Part shown: positions 1-9,166 of the stretch, in pieces | Layout: the number at the start of each line of letters is the position of its first letter | Position numbering within the stretch: the stretch's first letter is position 1 | Source of the DNA: an uncultured Prevotellaceae bacterium | GTDB lineage: Bacteria; Bacteroidota; Bacteroidia; Bacteroidales; Bacteroidaceae | Direction: 5' to 3' | Assembly: GCA_900321425.1 (NCBI GenBank) | Contig: ONWA01000005.1 | Coordinates: forward strand, 1 to 49,362 | DNA: 49,362 nucleotides | The notes under the pieces: generated by a model | Seen by the model: only the letters and a program-made list of their open reading frames with translations | Told to the model about the DNA's origin: nothing | Database searches by the model: none | Made by a program: the position numbers and the translations under genes

Positions 1-82
1 ATACTCGGGCTGCGAAGCCTTTCTGCTTAGTCGCTGGATTGATGCGACTTGACCTAGCCACTTTTAGTTTAAGAATTGCCAT
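1..82 (-). CDS. N-terminus of a possible HU-like DNA-binding protein (partial)
   Basis: An open frame starts with ATG at 82 and runs off the left edge. The 27 visible residues begin MAILKLKVARSS and include RINPATKQKGF. A good ribosome site (AAAGGA) lies just before the start. The short basic start resembles the HU-like proteins that are common in Bacteroidota, but too little is visible to be sure. The 22-bp repeat array lies directly upstream. It could instead be some other small basic protein. Confidence 0.45.
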   Translation of the reverse strand, partial: MAILKLKVARSSRINPATKQKGFAARV

Positions 83-120
83 TTTTCCTTTGTTTTTAAT
101 TGTTAATAATAAATTGTTAT

Positions 121-306
121 TCGGCACTGACCAATCATCTGATTGGTACTGACCAGTTGTATGATTGGTACTAACCAATTATTCAGTTGATAATAACCAA
201 TTAATCATTTGGTACTAACCAATTAATCATTTGGTACTGACCAATGGCTTGATTGGTACTAACCAACTATTCAGTTGGTAATAACAAGTTGTCTGATTGG
301 TGCTGA
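121..306. repeat. Nine-unit 22-bp tandem palindromic repeat
   Basis: Nine imperfect units begin at 123, 145, 167, 189, 211, 233, 255, 277 and 299, exactly 22 bp apart. Each is built on the 14-bp palindrome TTGGTACTRACCAA. The linkers (ATCATCTG, ATTATTCAG and similar) vary more than the arms, and the joins between units also form dyads (CCAAT...ATTGG). The array fills the space upstream of the HU-like gene. There are no unique spacers, so it is not CRISPR. A cooperative protein-binding array or a recombination site is possible; neither is shown. Confidence 0.9.
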
Positions 307-347
307 GCTAAGATACCTTTCATGCCGCAAAGAAAAGAAAAAGATTT

Positions 348-366
348 CGAACAAAAAAAGTGTTCG
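348..366. terminator. Probable terminator hairpin downstream of the small HTH gene
   Basis: The inverted repeat CGAACA (348-353) and TGTTCG (361-366) encloses a 7-nt loop. It is flanked by A-rich sequence on one side and a T-rich tract on the other, so it could act in both directions. It sits 11 bp beyond the stop of the minus-strand gene at 377-628. Confidence 0.5.
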
Positions 367-376
367 CTTTTTTATT

Positions 377-628
377 TTATGATTTTTTTTGCGGCCGTCC
401 TCCGTTCCTGCCATTCGCGCTATTCATTTTCGCAAGGAGCGACGGGCTCTTCCGTGCCCATCGCTCCGTATTGTGCCGATACACATAGTTCATTATCTGC
501 TTCACCGTCAGTCCCATGTCTCTGGCGATGACCTCCGTCGGTTCGTAGGCATAGCGCCGCCTGATCTCCGGTCCGTCGATGGCCTCACGGAACCGGCGCG
601 TGGCCCGTGGCTGTTCTTTCTTCTTCAT
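377..628 (-). CDS. Small HTH-like protein of unknown function
   Basis: An 83-residue, strongly basic protein. The middle (about residues 25-58) contains RRRYAYEPTEVIARDMGLT followed by VKQIMNYVYRHN, which reads like a homeodomain-type helix-turn-helix. The tail ends in NGRNGGRPQKKS, a basic Gly-rich end suited to nucleic acid. No enzyme motif is visible. It lies downstream of the fimbrillin operon but beyond a strong terminator, and there is almost no room for a separate promoter between them. Transcription may come from read-through or from a weak box (TACTTTAG) overlapping that terminator. The coding call rests on length and domain likeness only. Confidence 0.55.
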   Translation of the reverse strand: MKKKEQPRATRRFREAIDGPEIRRRYAYEPTEVIARDMGLTVKQIMNYVYRHNTERWARKSPSLLAKMNSANGRNGGRPQKKS

Positions 629-647
629 CTTGTTTTTCAGTGTATAT

Positions 648-680
648 AAAAAAAGCAGGAACCGCTTGTTTGCGATTCCT
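648..680 (-). terminator. Rho-independent terminator of the fimbrillin operon
   Basis: Read on the minus strand, AGGAATCGC (680-672), a 6-nt loop and GCGGTTCCT (665-657) form a 9-bp stem with one G-U pair, followed by GC and seven T residues. It lies about 57 bp beyond the stop of the first lipoprotein. Confidence 0.85.
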
Positions 681-736
681 ACCTAAAGTATTGTTGTTCT
701 CTTGTCCTCCTGTGCAGGGTAAAGGGGTATTCAATT

Positions 737-2278
737 CTACTTCACCTGGCGAATCAAGCGGACACTGTACCCGTAGTGGCGAGTGCTGTTGTACGCGGGA
801 TTCAGAAGGCCCGAATCGAAGTACACGTTGTAAGCGTAGTTAACATTATCTGCGTAGGGCGAACTAGACCAGTAGCGGCCGTTCGAGCCGGCATTGCTCA
901 CCGTCGAACCATCGCGGTAGCCTGCGGCCGGCAGGAATACACAGCCCTTGGCCTCAAGAGCAGACCACTGCGCGGTGGTACACTGGGTGCCCCAATCACT
1001 GCTGCCGTTGATGGTGCCCCATGTTGTTGCCTCATCTGCGGCTATAGTCACAACATCAGGGAAGAGAATCACACCGTTTACGGAAGTACCGTTGGTATTG
1101 ATGGTGGCCTCTGTATAGCGGGCATTGTCGGTACCATTGACTTTCGATGCAGTGCGCGTGTTGAACAGGTAATCCCACTCTGCCTTTGTCAGCGTGCGCC
1201 AGTCAGTGCCGATACCGGGAACATTGCCCCAATCGCTCGCCATATTCTCATTGGCAATTGTGCCGTAATCAGCATCAGTCGTAGAAGTGCTGACGCCCCA
1301 CTTACCTGGCTCAGAATCCTTCAAGCTACTTGACTTACCTACCCAGCCGAACTTGTCCCAAGCATCGGAGCTATAGGTGTTGTAGTAACCATACTGAGTA
1401 TCGAAGAAGCTCCATGCACCTGATACATAACGCAGGTTACCGGGAGAGAACCGAATCTGGTCGCCGCTGCCGTTGATGGTGAACTTGCCAGGAAGAACAT
1501 CGGTCTCGCTCATCTTCAATGTCGACTGATAGTATTTGCCGGCATCAAAGGATACCGTCTTGGAGAAAGCATAGATTTTGCTGTTGCCCACAGCGGCGAA
1601 ACTAACCTCCTGGCTGGTAACGGCGGGCAGAACGAAATAGAGTTCGCTCGTTGCCGAAGCAGGAGTGGTGACATAGGTCTTCGTACCAATCGTAGCGGCG
1701 AGGGCTTTGATGTCGATGGTGGCAGAACCGGCAGCGTTCTTGATGGTGAACTTGAAGATGGCGTTCTGGTTGTCGAGCGACACGTTGCCGTTGAGCGATG
1801 CCGTACCGTCGACCTTCAGCGTACCGTTACCCTTGCGTACGTCGTACTTCGCAGCGACATCAGCCAGTGTGCCGCTGGTCTGAAAACACAGCAGGTTAGC
1901 CAACACATTGCCTGTTGCACCGTCGGCAGCAGTAGAGGGATAGATGATGGTTACTGCAGCGCCGTCATTAGGATTACCGGTGATAGTACCCTCGATGGTA
2001 GCCACGCCATCATCGCTGACAGCTGAAACCGTCATCTCGTCATTGACACCATTGTGAATCAAGGCCACTTTCTCGCCTACTTCCCATGTGGCAACGAGAT
2101 CGTTACCGTCAGGAGTCAGTCCACGGGTACCGCTCGTACCTGTGCTGATGGTGGCCTTGAAGGGGATGCCGTCAGTCGTGAGAGGCTGGTCGGGAATCAG
2201 TAAATCAGTGTCGTCGCTGCTGCAGGCGGCAAATGTCAGTGCCAGCGCAGCCATAAAAAATAATTTCGTTGTCTTCAT
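737..2278 (-). CDS. Fimbrillin-family lipoprotein with FISUMP-like C-terminus (copy 1)
   Basis: A 513-residue exported lipoprotein. The start MKTTKLFFMAALAL leads to a lipobox FAAC with Cys19, then SSDD. Residues about 30-265 resemble the fimbrillin/Mfa-like domain (PFKATISTGTSGTRG, EVGEKVALIHNG). Residues about 270-513 resemble the FISUMP domain: WRTLTKAEWDYLFNTR, CVFLPAAGYRDG, GRYWSSSPY and a closing GYSVRLIRQVK. The protein is probably exposed on the outer membrane. It is a close paralogue of the lipoprotein at 2532-4001, nearly identical in the first half and divergent in the C-terminal half. A small peptide gene precedes it by 37 nt. The start is fixed by the signal peptide. Confidence 0.88.
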   Translation of the reverse strand: MKTTKLFFMAALALTFAACSSDDTDLLIPDQPLTTDGIPFKATISTGTSGTRGLTPDGNDLVATWEVGEKVALIHNGVNDEMTVSAVSDDGVATIEGTITGNPNDGAAVTIIYPSTAADGATGNVLANLLCFQTSGTLADVAAKYDVRKGNGTLKVDGTASLNGNVSLDNQNAIFKFTIKNAAGSATIDIKALAATIGTKTYVTTPASATSELYFVLPAVTSQEVSFAAVGNSKIYAFSKTVSFDAGKYYQSTLKMSETDVLPGKFTINGSGDQIRFSPGNLRYVSGAWSFFDTQYGYYNTYSSDAWDKFGWVGKSSSLKDSEPGKWGVSTSTTDADYGTIANENMASDWGNVPGIGTDWRTLTKAEWDYLFNTRTASKVNGTDNARYTEATINTNGTSVNGVILFPDVVTIAADEATTWGTINGSSDWGTQCTTAQWSALEAKGCVFLPAAGYRDGSTVSNAGSNGRYWSSSPYADNVNYAYNVYFDSGLLNPAYNSTRHYGYSVRLIRQVK

Positions 2279-2315
2279 TGTCTTTATTTTTTGTTTGTTA
2301 CTACACTGTTGTTGA

Positions 2316-2459
2316 TTAAGGTTGTGGATCTACGAAAGGATCGCCACCGCCACCATACTTATCGGGGTCGTTAAGTCCGCCGCTGCCAGCCAGCAGTTGA
2401 TTCTGAACTTGCACCTTCACCACCTCGAGGGATGGCTTCTCATACATTTTCTTATTCAT
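2316..2459 (-). CDS. Small peptide upstream of fimbrillin lipoprotein (copy 1)
   Basis: A 47-codon gene starting MNKKMYEKPSLEVVKVQVQN, followed by QLLAGSGG and a Gly/Asp-rich end closing in DPFVDPQP. It has no signal peptide. It is paralogous to the 45-residue gene at 4039-4176: the first 23 residues are nearly the same, while the Gly-rich end differs. Both copies stand 37 nt before a fimbrillin lipoprotein, and the conservation after duplication argues for a real product. The layout of a conserved N-terminal part, a Gly-Ser/Gly-Gly step and a variable acidic end recalls leader-core peptides, but no processing enzyme is nearby. Function unknown. Confidence 0.75.
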   Translation of the reverse strand: MNKKMYEKPSLEVVKVQVQNQLLAGSGGLNDPDKYGGGGDPFVDPQP

Positions 2460-2495
2460 CTTTCTTTGTTGTTTAAAAGTTTAAAATATTAAGTT

Positions 2496-2522
2496 AATAA
2501 ATCATGCACTCTAAAACGCATT
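2496..2522. repeat. Conserved 27-bp leader block, copy 1
   Basis: A 27-bp stretch ahead of the first small peptide gene is identical to 4206-4232 ahead of the second; its core is CATGCACTCTAAAACGC. It marks the right edge of the duplicated unit: beyond it the two copies no longer match. No promoter box is visible between 2460 and 2531, so this copy is probably transcribed from the promoter at 4534. Confidence 0.85.
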
Positions 2523-2531
2523 TAAGGGGAG

Positions 2532-4001
2532 TTACTCCACCTGGCGCACCAGGCGCACCGAGTGACCGTTGGAGCGCTCGACGTTGTTGGTGTACAAGGA
2601 GGTATTATTGAAGTACACGAAGTAAGCGTTGTAGATGCCGGTGGAAGTAGAAGACCAGTAATAGCCTAAAGAGCTGAATTGGGTGACCGAACTTCCGCTG
2701 CGGGAGCCAGCAGCAGGCAGGAACACGCAGCCAGCAGCCTCGAATGTGCTCCAGTTAGCTCCTGTCGTATATAAAGTTCCAGTATAGTTATCTGGATAGA
2801 TGACTACGCCCAGCTTATCATTTACGCTCTGACCCAAGGTGTAGCTATGGCCTGCGCCTGTACCACCGTTGACTTCGCGGGTGTTGAACAGGTAACCCCA
2901 CTCTGCATGTGACAGCGTGCTCCAACCACTGCCGATACCGGGAACATTTTTCCAGTCGCTCGCAAGAACATCAGATAAATCGGTGCCGTAAGCAGCAGTA
3001 GTTTCAGAAGTGGTGACACCCCATTTCTCTGGCGTAGAATTCTTCAAGTTGCCTGACTGGCCTACCCAGCCAAACTTGTCCCAAGCATTGGCGCTATAGG
3101 TGTCGTAGCAACCATCCTGAGTATCGAAGAAGCCCCAGACACCTGATACATAGCGCAGGTTACCCTTAGCGAACTGCACCTTGTTGCCACCGCTATTGAC
3201 AGTGAACTTGCCAGGAACAACATTGGTCTCGCTCATCTTCAGTGTAGACTGGTAGTATCTGCCGGCATCAAAGGATACCGTCTTGGAGAAAGCATAGATT
3301 TTGGCGTCGCCCACAGCGGCGAAGCTGACCTTCTGGCTGGTAACGGCGGGCAGAACGAAATAGAGCTCGCTCGTGGCAGCAGTAGGAGTGGTGACATAGG
3401 TCGTCGTACCAATCGTAGCAGCGAGGGCTTTGATGTCGATGGTGGCAGAACCGGCAGCGTTCTTGATGGTGAACTTGAAGATGGCGTTCTGATTGTCGAG
3501 CGACACGTTGCCGTTGAGCGATGCCGTACCGTTGACCTTCAGCGTACCAGTACCCTTGCGAACATCGTACTTCGCAGCGACATCAGCCAGTGTACCGTTG
3601 GTCTGAGCATACAGCAGGTTGGCCTTCACATTGCCTGTCGTGCCGTCGGCAGCGGTTGAGGGATAGATGACAGTTACGGCATCACCGGTAGAAGGATTGC
3701 CAGTGATAGTGCCCACGATAGTAGCTACGCCATCACCGTCGACAGATTTAACCTCCATCTCGTCATTGACACCATTGTGAATCAAGGCTACTTTCTCGCC
3801 TATTTCCCATGTGGCTTTCAGATCGTCACCGTCAGGAGTAAGTCCACGGGTGCCGCTCGTACCTGTGCTGATGGTGGCCTTGAAGGGGATGCCATCAGTA
3901 TTGAGGGGCTGGTCAGGAATCAGTAAGTCGGCATCGTCGTTGCTACAGGCGGCAAATGTCAGCGCCAGTGCAGCCATAAAAAATAATTTCGTTGTCTTCA
4001 T
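2532..4001 (-). CDS. Fimbrillin-family lipoprotein with FISUMP-like C-terminus (copy 2)
   Basis: A 489-residue lipoprotein, paralogue of the one at 737-2278. The start is placed at MKTTKLFF (4001) to match copy 1; an ATG two codons upstream (4007) is also possible. The lipobox FAAC is followed by SNDD. The fimbrillin-like half carries PFKATISTGTSGTRG and EIGEKVALIHNG. The FISUMP-like end carries WSTLSHAEWGYLFNTR, CVFLPAAGSRSG, GYYWSSTSTG and GHSVRLVRQVE. The two copies differ mostly in the C-terminal half, as expected of surface domains under diversifying selection. It lies 37 nt after a small peptide gene and 72 bp before the next one. Confidence 0.87.
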   Translation of the reverse strand: MKTTKLFFMAALALTFAACSNDDADLLIPDQPLNTDGIPFKATISTGTSGTRGLTPDGDDLKATWEIGEKVALIHNGVNDEMEVKSVDGDGVATIVGTITGNPSTGDAVTVIYPSTAADGTTGNVKANLLYAQTNGTLADVAAKYDVRKGTGTLKVNGTASLNGNVSLDNQNAIFKFTIKNAAGSATIDIKALAATIGTTTYVTTPTAATSELYFVLPAVTSQKVSFAAVGDAKIYAFSKTVSFDAGRYYQSTLKMSETNVVPGKFTVNSGGNKVQFAKGNLRYVSGVWGFFDTQDGCYDTYSANAWDKFGWVGQSGNLKNSTPEKWGVTTSETTAAYGTDLSDVLASDWKNVPGIGSGWSTLSHAEWGYLFNTREVNGGTGAGHSYTLGQSVNDKLGVVIYPDNYTGTLYTTGANWSTFEAAGCVFLPAAGSRSGSSVTQFSSLGYYWSSTSTGIYNAYFVYFNNTSLYTNNVERSNGHSVRLVRQVE

Positions 4002-4038
4002 TGTCATTATTTTTTGTTTGTTACTACACTGTTGTTGA

Positions 4039-4176
4039 TTAAGGTTGTGGATCTGCAAATGGATCGTCAGCGCCTTTATAATTTTGGGACTTCAGTCCAC
4101 TACCTTCCAGCAGCTGGTTCTGTACTTGCAGCTTCACCACCTCGAGGGATGGCTTCTCATACATTTTCTTTTTCAT
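4039..4176 (-). CDS. Small peptide upstream of fimbrillin lipoprotein (copy 2)
   Basis: A 45-codon gene starting MKKKMYEKPSLEVVKLQVQN, then QLLEGSG and an end reading GADDPFADPQP. It is the first gene of the four-gene operon and the paralogue of 2316-2459. A longer in-frame extension upstream is possible, but this start matches copy 1 and is preceded in both copies by the same AACAAAGAAAG ribosome-site region. Function unknown. The constant pairing with a fimbrillin lipoprotein suggests it works with, or controls, that protein. Confidence 0.75.
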   Translation of the reverse strand: MKKKMYEKPSLEVVKLQVQNQLLEGSGLKSQNYKGADDPFADPQP

Positions 4177-4527
4177 CTTTCTTTGTTGTTGATTAAAATA
4201 TAGTAAATAAATCATGCACTCTAAAACGCATTCAGGCGCATCGGCATCCCATGAGAGGGACGCAAAGGCGCCTAACGCTATTGATGCTGGCAGCGCCAGC
4301 ATCACATTTCCTAAAGTATATGGATAGAGAACTCCCCAGCCACATGGGGCTGGGGGGGGTAAATTCTGTCTTTCTCAACAGACAACGACCTGTAGCACTG
4401 CCCTCGCGGCTGGAGAGCATCGCATCAGCACGATATATCATTGAATGTTGGAGCATATACTACTGATTAAGATTTAGTTCTCACAAATCTCACAAATGTC
4501 GTCGTTTAGCAAGCGTTGTATGTAAGA
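4177..4527 (-). other. Long structured 5' leader of the peptide-fimbrillin operon
   Basis: About 350 nt separate the likely transcription start near 4527 from the first gene. The stretch contains two strong perfect hairpins. TGATGCTGGC (4282-4291) pairs with GCCAGCATCA (4295-4304) across a 3-nt loop, and CCCCAGCC (4334-4341) pairs with GGCTGGGG (4348-4355). Neither is followed by a T-run in the direction of transcription, so they are not ordinary terminators. No convincing gene was seen here. It could be a regulatory leader or a remnant of an inserted element. Confidence 0.5.
4206..4232. repeat. Conserved 27-bp leader block, copy 2
   Basis: Identical to 2496-2522 and located the same way before the second small peptide gene. 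Together the two blocks show that the tandem duplication covered leader, peptide gene and lipoprotein gene. Confidence 0.85.
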
Positions 4528-4533
4528 ACGTTG

Positions 4534-4565
4534 CAAAGGTACAACATTATTTCTATTTCCACAAA
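4534..4565 (-). promoter_or_regulatory. Promoter of the peptide-fimbrillin operon
   Basis: On the minus strand TTTG (4565-4562), a 20-bp spacer and TACCTTTG (4541-4534) match the Bacteroidota promoter consensus. It fires away from the rho promoter about 100 bp to the right. Confidence 0.8.
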
Positions 4566-4664
4566 CTTATCGCATAAAAAACTCCGCCGGGCTGCACCAT
4601 TATATATATTATATACAGAACCCCTGCTAATCGTCGAACGATGCACAAAAAAACAACATAATTC

Positions 4665-4695
4665 TTGGGCAATTCAAAATAATTGCTTACCTTTG
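4665..4695 (+). promoter_or_regulatory. Promoter of rho and downstream genes
   Basis: TTG (4665-4667), a 20-bp spacer and TACCTTTG (4688-4695) match the Bacteroidota consensus. The leader to the rho start is about 75-80 nt. The 5' sequence shows no clear attenuator. Confidence 0.8.
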
Positions 4696-4779
4696 CACCG
4701 AATTCAATACAATGCTTCCTTTCCTGGAAGCTGATTTCAATCACAGATTTCAAAATAGCAATTAATCATACGGCGTATT

Positions 4780-6660
4780 ATGTATACAATGAAAGAATTG
4801 GAGGCTATGGATATGCAGCAACTGCTGGATATAGCCAAGGAACTTGGAATTAAGACCAAGAGCGACGTCAATGCCGAGGAACTGAGGTACGACATCCTCG
4901 ACAAGGCCGCAGAGGCATCGGCAGCGGAGAAAGCGGAAGCACCCGTCAAGCGCAAACGTACAAGAATCACAAAGAAGGAGCAAGACAAGGTGTACACCGT
5001 CTCGGGCAGCGAAGGCGAGAACCTGGATACTCAGGCGGCTCCGAAGAAACGGGGACGCAAGTCTAAGGCCGAAAAAGAGGCCGAGGAACTGGCAGCACAA
5101 CAGGCCAAGGCCAACGAGGAAGGCGAAGCGACAGAGGCTCCGAAGACCAGAAGAACCCGCACCACAAAGGCTGCCGCAGCAGAAGCAACGGCAGAGAAGG
5201 CGGTGGCTGAGACGACCGACACAGTAGTGCCCGAGGCCATGGATGCCGGCGTGCCCGAAGCCATCGACACCCTTAACAGCACCGATGAGGTGGACACCGA
5301 GGCACTGGAGAAGATACAGCAGAAGTTCACGGAGCACCATGCCGACGGCAGCAATAATCTCGTATGGAGCGGCGACCCGGGCGACGGCACCGACTTCATC
5401 ACCGTGGTAGACATCCCCGTGGAAGATCAGGCTGCCATCCCATCGCTCGACATCTTCGACCGTCCAATAAGCAACGCTCCGGAGATGGCCTACGAGAGCA
5501 CAACATATCATCACAACAGTAAGACGCAGTACAACGACTTTGCCGATATCATCACCGGCAACGGCGTGCTCGAACTGCTCGCCGACGGCTACGGATTCCT
5601 GCGCTCCAGTGACTACAACTATCTGTCGTCGCCCGACGATATCTACGTATCGCAACAGCAAATCAAGAAATACAGCCTGAAGACCGGCGACGTCGTGGAG
5701 TGCATGGTGCGTCCGCCACACGACAACGAGAAATACTTCGCCATGAGCAGTGTGAAGATGATCAACGGCCGACAGCCCAGCGAGATTCGCGACCGCGTGG
5801 CCTTCGAGCACCTCACCCCACTCTTCCCCGAGGAGAAGTTCAACCTCTGCGGCGACAGGGCAACCACCAACCCCAGCGTTCGTGTGGTAGACTTGTTCTC
5901 GCCTATCGGTAAGGGACAGCGTGCACTCATTGTGGCACAGCCCAAGACCGGTAAGACCATCCTGATGAAGGATATCGCCAACGCCATCGCTGCCAACCAC
6001 CCCGAGGCCTATATCATGATGCTGCTCATCGACGAGCGCCCTGAGGAGGTAACCGATATGGCCCGTACGGTGAACGCAGAGGTCATCGCCTCGACGTTCG
6101 ACGAGCCAGCCGACCGCCACGTGAAGATTGCCGGCATCGTACTCGAGAAGGCAAAGCGCATGGTGGAGTGCGGACACGACGTGGTCATCTTCCTCGACTC
6201 CATCACCCGACTGGCTCGTGCCTACAACACCGTGGCTCCTGCCTCAGGAAAGGTGCTCACCGGTGGTGTCGACGCTAACGCCCTACAGAAACCTAAGCGT
6301 TTCTTCGGTGCCGCCCGTAATATCGAGGGAGGCGGATCGCTCACCATCATCGCCACAGCACTCGTAGACACCGGCTCCAAGATGGACGAGGTGATCTTCG
6401 AGGAGTTCAAGGGAACCGGTAACTCGGAGATACAGCTCAACCGCTCACTCTCCAACAAACGCATCTTCCCGGCTATCGACCTCGTACAGTCGTCGACACG
6501 CCGCGACGATCTGCTGCAAGACCCGACAACCCTCAACCGTATGTGGATCATCCGCAAGTTTATCGCCGAGATGAATCCTATCGAGGCCATGAACACCGTG
6601 CGCGACAGACTCGTACAGTCGAAGAGCAACGAGGAGTTCCTCGTATCCATGAACGGATAA
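4780..6660 (+). CDS. rho: Transcription termination factor Rho
   Basis: A 626-residue RNA-dependent ATPase that ends transcription by translocating along nascent RNA as a hexamer. An N-terminal Rho_N-type helical part lies at about 4-45 ([14 protein letters not shown]-like). Residues about 50-230 form an extra segment rich in Lys/Arg, Ala and Glu ([25 protein letters not shown]), probably disordered. The cold-shock RNA-binding part with [20 protein letters not shown] follows. The ATPase core has Walker A QPKTGKT near residue 388 and Walker [17 protein letters not shown]. The protein is about 200 residues longer than the E. coli enzyme, an extension known from Bacteroidota Rho. It is the first gene of the run to the DEAD-box gene. 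Confidence 0.97.
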   Translation: MYTMKELEAMDMQQLLDIAKELGIKTKSDVNAEELRYDILDKAAEASAAEKAEAPVKRKRTRITKKEQDKVYTVSGSEGENLDTQAAPKKRGRKSKAEKEAEELAAQQAKANEEGEATEAPKTRRTRTTKAAAAEATAEKAVAETTDTVVPEAMDAGVPEAIDTLNSTDEVDTEALEKIQQKFTEHHADGSNNLVWSGDPGDGTDFITVVDIPVEDQAAIPSLDIFDRPISNAPEMAYESTTYHHNSKTQYNDFADIITGNGVLELLADGYGFLRSSDYNYLSSPDDIYVSQQQIKKYSLKTGDVVECMVRPPHDNEKYFAMSSVKMINGRQPSEIRDRVAFEHLTPLFPEEKFNLCGDRATTNPSVRVVDLFSPIGKGQRALIVAQPKTGKTILMKDIANAIAANHPEAYIMMLLIDERPEEVTDMARTVNAEVIASTFDEPADRHVKIAGIVLEKAKRMVECGHDVVIFLDSITRLARAYNTVAPASGKVLTGGVDANALQKPKRFFGAARNIEGGGSLTIIATALVDTGSKMDEVIFEEFKGTGNSEIQLNRSLSNKRIFPAIDLVQSSTRRDDLLQDPTTLNRMWIIRKFIAEMNPIEAMNTVRDRLVQSKSNEEFLVSMNG

Positions 6661-6680
6661 TCTAACAGACAGCAAACAAC

Positions 6681-9164
6681 ATGAGTAAAAACGATCAGAA
6701 TAAATCATTCCAGATGATTGCCGATATCGAAGGCGATCTGGATACGCTTTTCAACGACGATGCCATCCCCGCAACGGTACCTATACTGGCCGTGCGCAAT
6801 CTGGTATTCTTCCCCGGCGTGGTAGCTCCGATTCTCATCGGCAGGAAAGAGAGCATGACGCTCATGAACAGAGCCGAGAATTCGGGCATGATCATCGGCG
6901 TGGTGTGCCAGCGCGACCCCGAGGTGGAGAAACCAACACAGGAAGACCTTTATAAATATGGCGTGTATGCGAAGGTCATCAGACAACTGTCGATGCCCAA
7001 CGGCGGCACAACAGCCATCATCCAGGCCATGGGACGTATGCGACTGACACATATCGTCAAGGAGAAACCCTATCTCATGGGACTGACAGAATCCGACAGG
7101 GAACAGGAACCGGAGAAGGCTGACAAGGAATTCCTGACGGCTTCCGACGACCTGAAACAGCTGATAGAAGAATACGTGGAGAGCAACGACGAGATACCCG
7201 ACGAGGCTACTTTCGCCGTTCGTAACATCTCGAATCCTATCCTCAGCCTCAACTTCGTATGCTCGAATATGCCGTTCAGCATCAAGGAGAAAATGCGACT
7301 GCTGGAGATGAACAACATCAAAGAACGACTGTTCAACGCGATGAAAATCATCAACCGCGAAATCAGTCTGCAACATCTGAAGAAGGATATCCGAGAGAAG
7401 ACACGCGACGATATCGACGAACAGCAGCGTAACTACTTCCTGCAGCAACAAATCAAGAACCTGCAGGCAGAAATCGGTAACGGAGAGACATCGCCAGAGA
7501 AGAAAGAACTCCTGCAGAAGGCCAAGAGCAAGAAATGGACAGCCGAGGTGGAAAAAATCTTCAATAAGGAGATGGGGAAACTGGACAACCTGAATCCACA
7601 GAGTCCTGACTACAACGTACAGCTCACCTATCTGCAGACGCTCGTGTCGCTGCCTTGGAACGAATATACCACCGACGACCTGAACCTCGACCGTGCACAG
7701 AAGATTCTGGATCACGACCATTACGGAATGGAGAAAGTGAAGGAACGTATACTCGAGCACATGGCTGTGCTCAGTCTGAGAGGCGACCTCAAGGCACCCA
7801 TCATCTGTCTCTACGGTCCTCCGGGCGTGGGAAAGACATCGCTGGGAAAGAGTATCGCTTCGGCCATGAAACGTAAATATGTGCGTATCTCACTGGGCGG
7901 TCTGCACGATGAGGCGGAAATCCGCGGACACCGCAGAACCTATATCGGCGCGATGCCAGGACGAATCATCAAGAGCATCCAGAAGGCGGGATCGAGCAAT
8001 CCCGTATTCATCCTCGACGAGATCGACAAGATCACACAGGCTACGCATAACGGCGACCCCGCCTCGGCACTGTTGGAGGTGCTCGACCCCGAACAGAACA
8101 ACGCCTTCCACGACAACTATCTCGACGTGGACTATGACCTGTCGAAGGTACTCTTCATCGCCACCGCCAATAACCTGAGTACGATTCCCCGACCCCTACT
8201 CGACCGTATGGAAATCATCGAGCTGAGCGGATATATCACCGAGGAGAAAATAGAAATCGCCAAGCGTCACCTGATCCCAAGAGAGAAGGAGAATACCGGA
8301 CTCAGCAGCGAGAAGAAACTGCAATTCACCAAGAAGGCTATCGAAAAGATTATCGAGCAATATACAAGGGAGAGCGGCGTGCGACAGTTGGAAAAGCAAA
8401 TCAACAAGAGTCTGCGCAAACTCGCCTTCCGCAAAGCGAAGGAGAGTGAGTTCCCTTATGAGAAGATATCACCTAACGAGATAGAAGACCTGTTGGGTAA
8501 GCCACCTTTCTATCGCGACATCTATCAGGGAAATGCCTATGCCGGCGTGGTCACAGGACTGGCATGGACTAGTGTGGGCGGAGAAATCCTCTTCATCGAG
8601 ACATCACTGTCGAAAGGAAAAGGCGCCAAACTGACCCTGACAGGAAACTTAGGCGACGTCATGAAGGAGTCGGCGGTACTAGCTCTCGAGTATGTGAAGG
8701 CACATGCCGACACGCTGGGCATCGACTACCGCATCTTTGACAACTGGAACATCCATATCCATGTGCCAGAGGGAGCTACACCAAAGGACGGACCATCGGC
8801 AGGTATCACCATCGCCACATCCATCGCTTCGGCACTCACACAACGGAAAGTTCGTAAGAACACAGCCATGACAGGAGAAATCACCCTCCGTGGAAAGGTA
8901 CTGCCCGTTGGCGGTATCAAAGAGAAGATTCTCGCTGCCAAACGAGCTGGTATCACCGATATCGTAATGTGTCAGGAAAACGAGAAGGATATCAACGAGA
9001 TACCCGAGGTGTACCTCAAGGGCGTGACCTTCCACTATGTAGAGAACGTGCAGGATGTGTGGGACTTTGCACTGACTGACGAAATCGTGGAGCATCCAGT
9101 GGCTTTCACCATCCCAGAAGAAAACGGAAAAGAGAAGAGCGACTCATCGGATAGCAAATTGTAA
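6681..9164 (+). CDS. lon: ATP-dependent Lon protease
   Basis: An 827-residue cytoplasmic AAA+ protease that unfolds and degrades damaged and regulatory proteins. The N-terminal substrate-binding LON domain covers about residues 30-230 ([14 protein letters not shown]). The ATPase has Walker [10 protein letters not shown] near residue 379 and Walker [10 protein letters not shown]. The C-terminal protease domain has the Ser-Lys dyad: Ser706 in DGPSAGIT and Lys749 in [13 protein letters not shown], 43 residues apart as in E. coli Lon. All key residues are present. It starts 20 nt after rho and ends 2 nt before tgt, so it is co-transcribed with both. The tail is charged and unlikely to be folded. 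Confidence 0.97.
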   Translation: MSKNDQNKSFQMIADIEGDLDTLFNDDAIPATVPILAVRNLVFFPGVVAPILIGRKESMTLMNRAENSGMIIGVVCQRDPEVEKPTQEDLYKYGVYAKVIRQLSMPNGGTTAIIQAMGRMRLTHIVKEKPYLMGLTESDREQEPEKADKEFLTASDDLKQLIEEYVESNDEIPDEATFAVRNISNPILSLNFVCSNMPFSIKEKMRLLEMNNIKERLFNAMKIINREISLQHLKKDIREKTRDDIDEQQRNYFLQQQIKNLQAEIGNGETSPEKKELLQKAKSKKWTAEVEKIFNKEMGKLDNLNPQSPDYNVQLTYLQTLVSLPWNEYTTDDLNLDRAQKILDHDHYGMEKVKERILEHMAVLSLRGDLKAPIICLYGPPGVGKTSLGKSIASAMKRKYVRISLGGLHDEAEIRGHRRTYIGAMPGRIIKSIQKAGSSNPVFILDEIDKITQATHNGDPASALLEVLDPEQNNAFHDNYLDVDYDLSKVLFIATANNLSTIPRPLLDRMEIIELSGYITEEKIEIAKRHLIPREKENTGLSSEKKLQFTKKAIEKIIEQYTRESGVRQLEKQINKSLRKLAFRKAKESEFPYEKISPNEIEDLLGKPPFYRDIYQGNAYAGVVTGLAWTSVGGEILFIETSLSKGKGAKLTLTGNLGDVMKESAVLALEYVKAHADTLGIDYRIFDNWNIHIHVPEGATPKDGPSAGITIATSIASALTQRKVRKNTAMTGEITLRGKVLPVGGIKEKILAAKRAGITDIVMCQENEKDINEIPEVYLKGVTFHYVENVQDVWDFALTDEIVEHPVAFTIPEENGKEKSDSSDSKL

Positions 9165-9166
9165 TC

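Noticed and set aside
121-306. Possible CRISPR array
   Set aside because: The units are tandem with no unique spacers of constant length, and no cas genes are near.
776-1333. 185-codon open frame on the plus strand across the fimbrillin gene
   Set aside because: Antisense shadow of the first lipoprotein; no signal or motif.
4282-4304. Rho-independent terminator in the fimbrillin leader
   Set aside because: The perfect hairpin has no following T-run on either strand.
4762-6177. 471-codon open frame antisense to rho
   Set aside because: It is a shadow of the codon bias in rho; the protein is unlike any family and rho itself is certain.
6705-7760. 351-codon open frame antisense to lon
   Set aside because: Shadow of the lon coding frame with no start signals.
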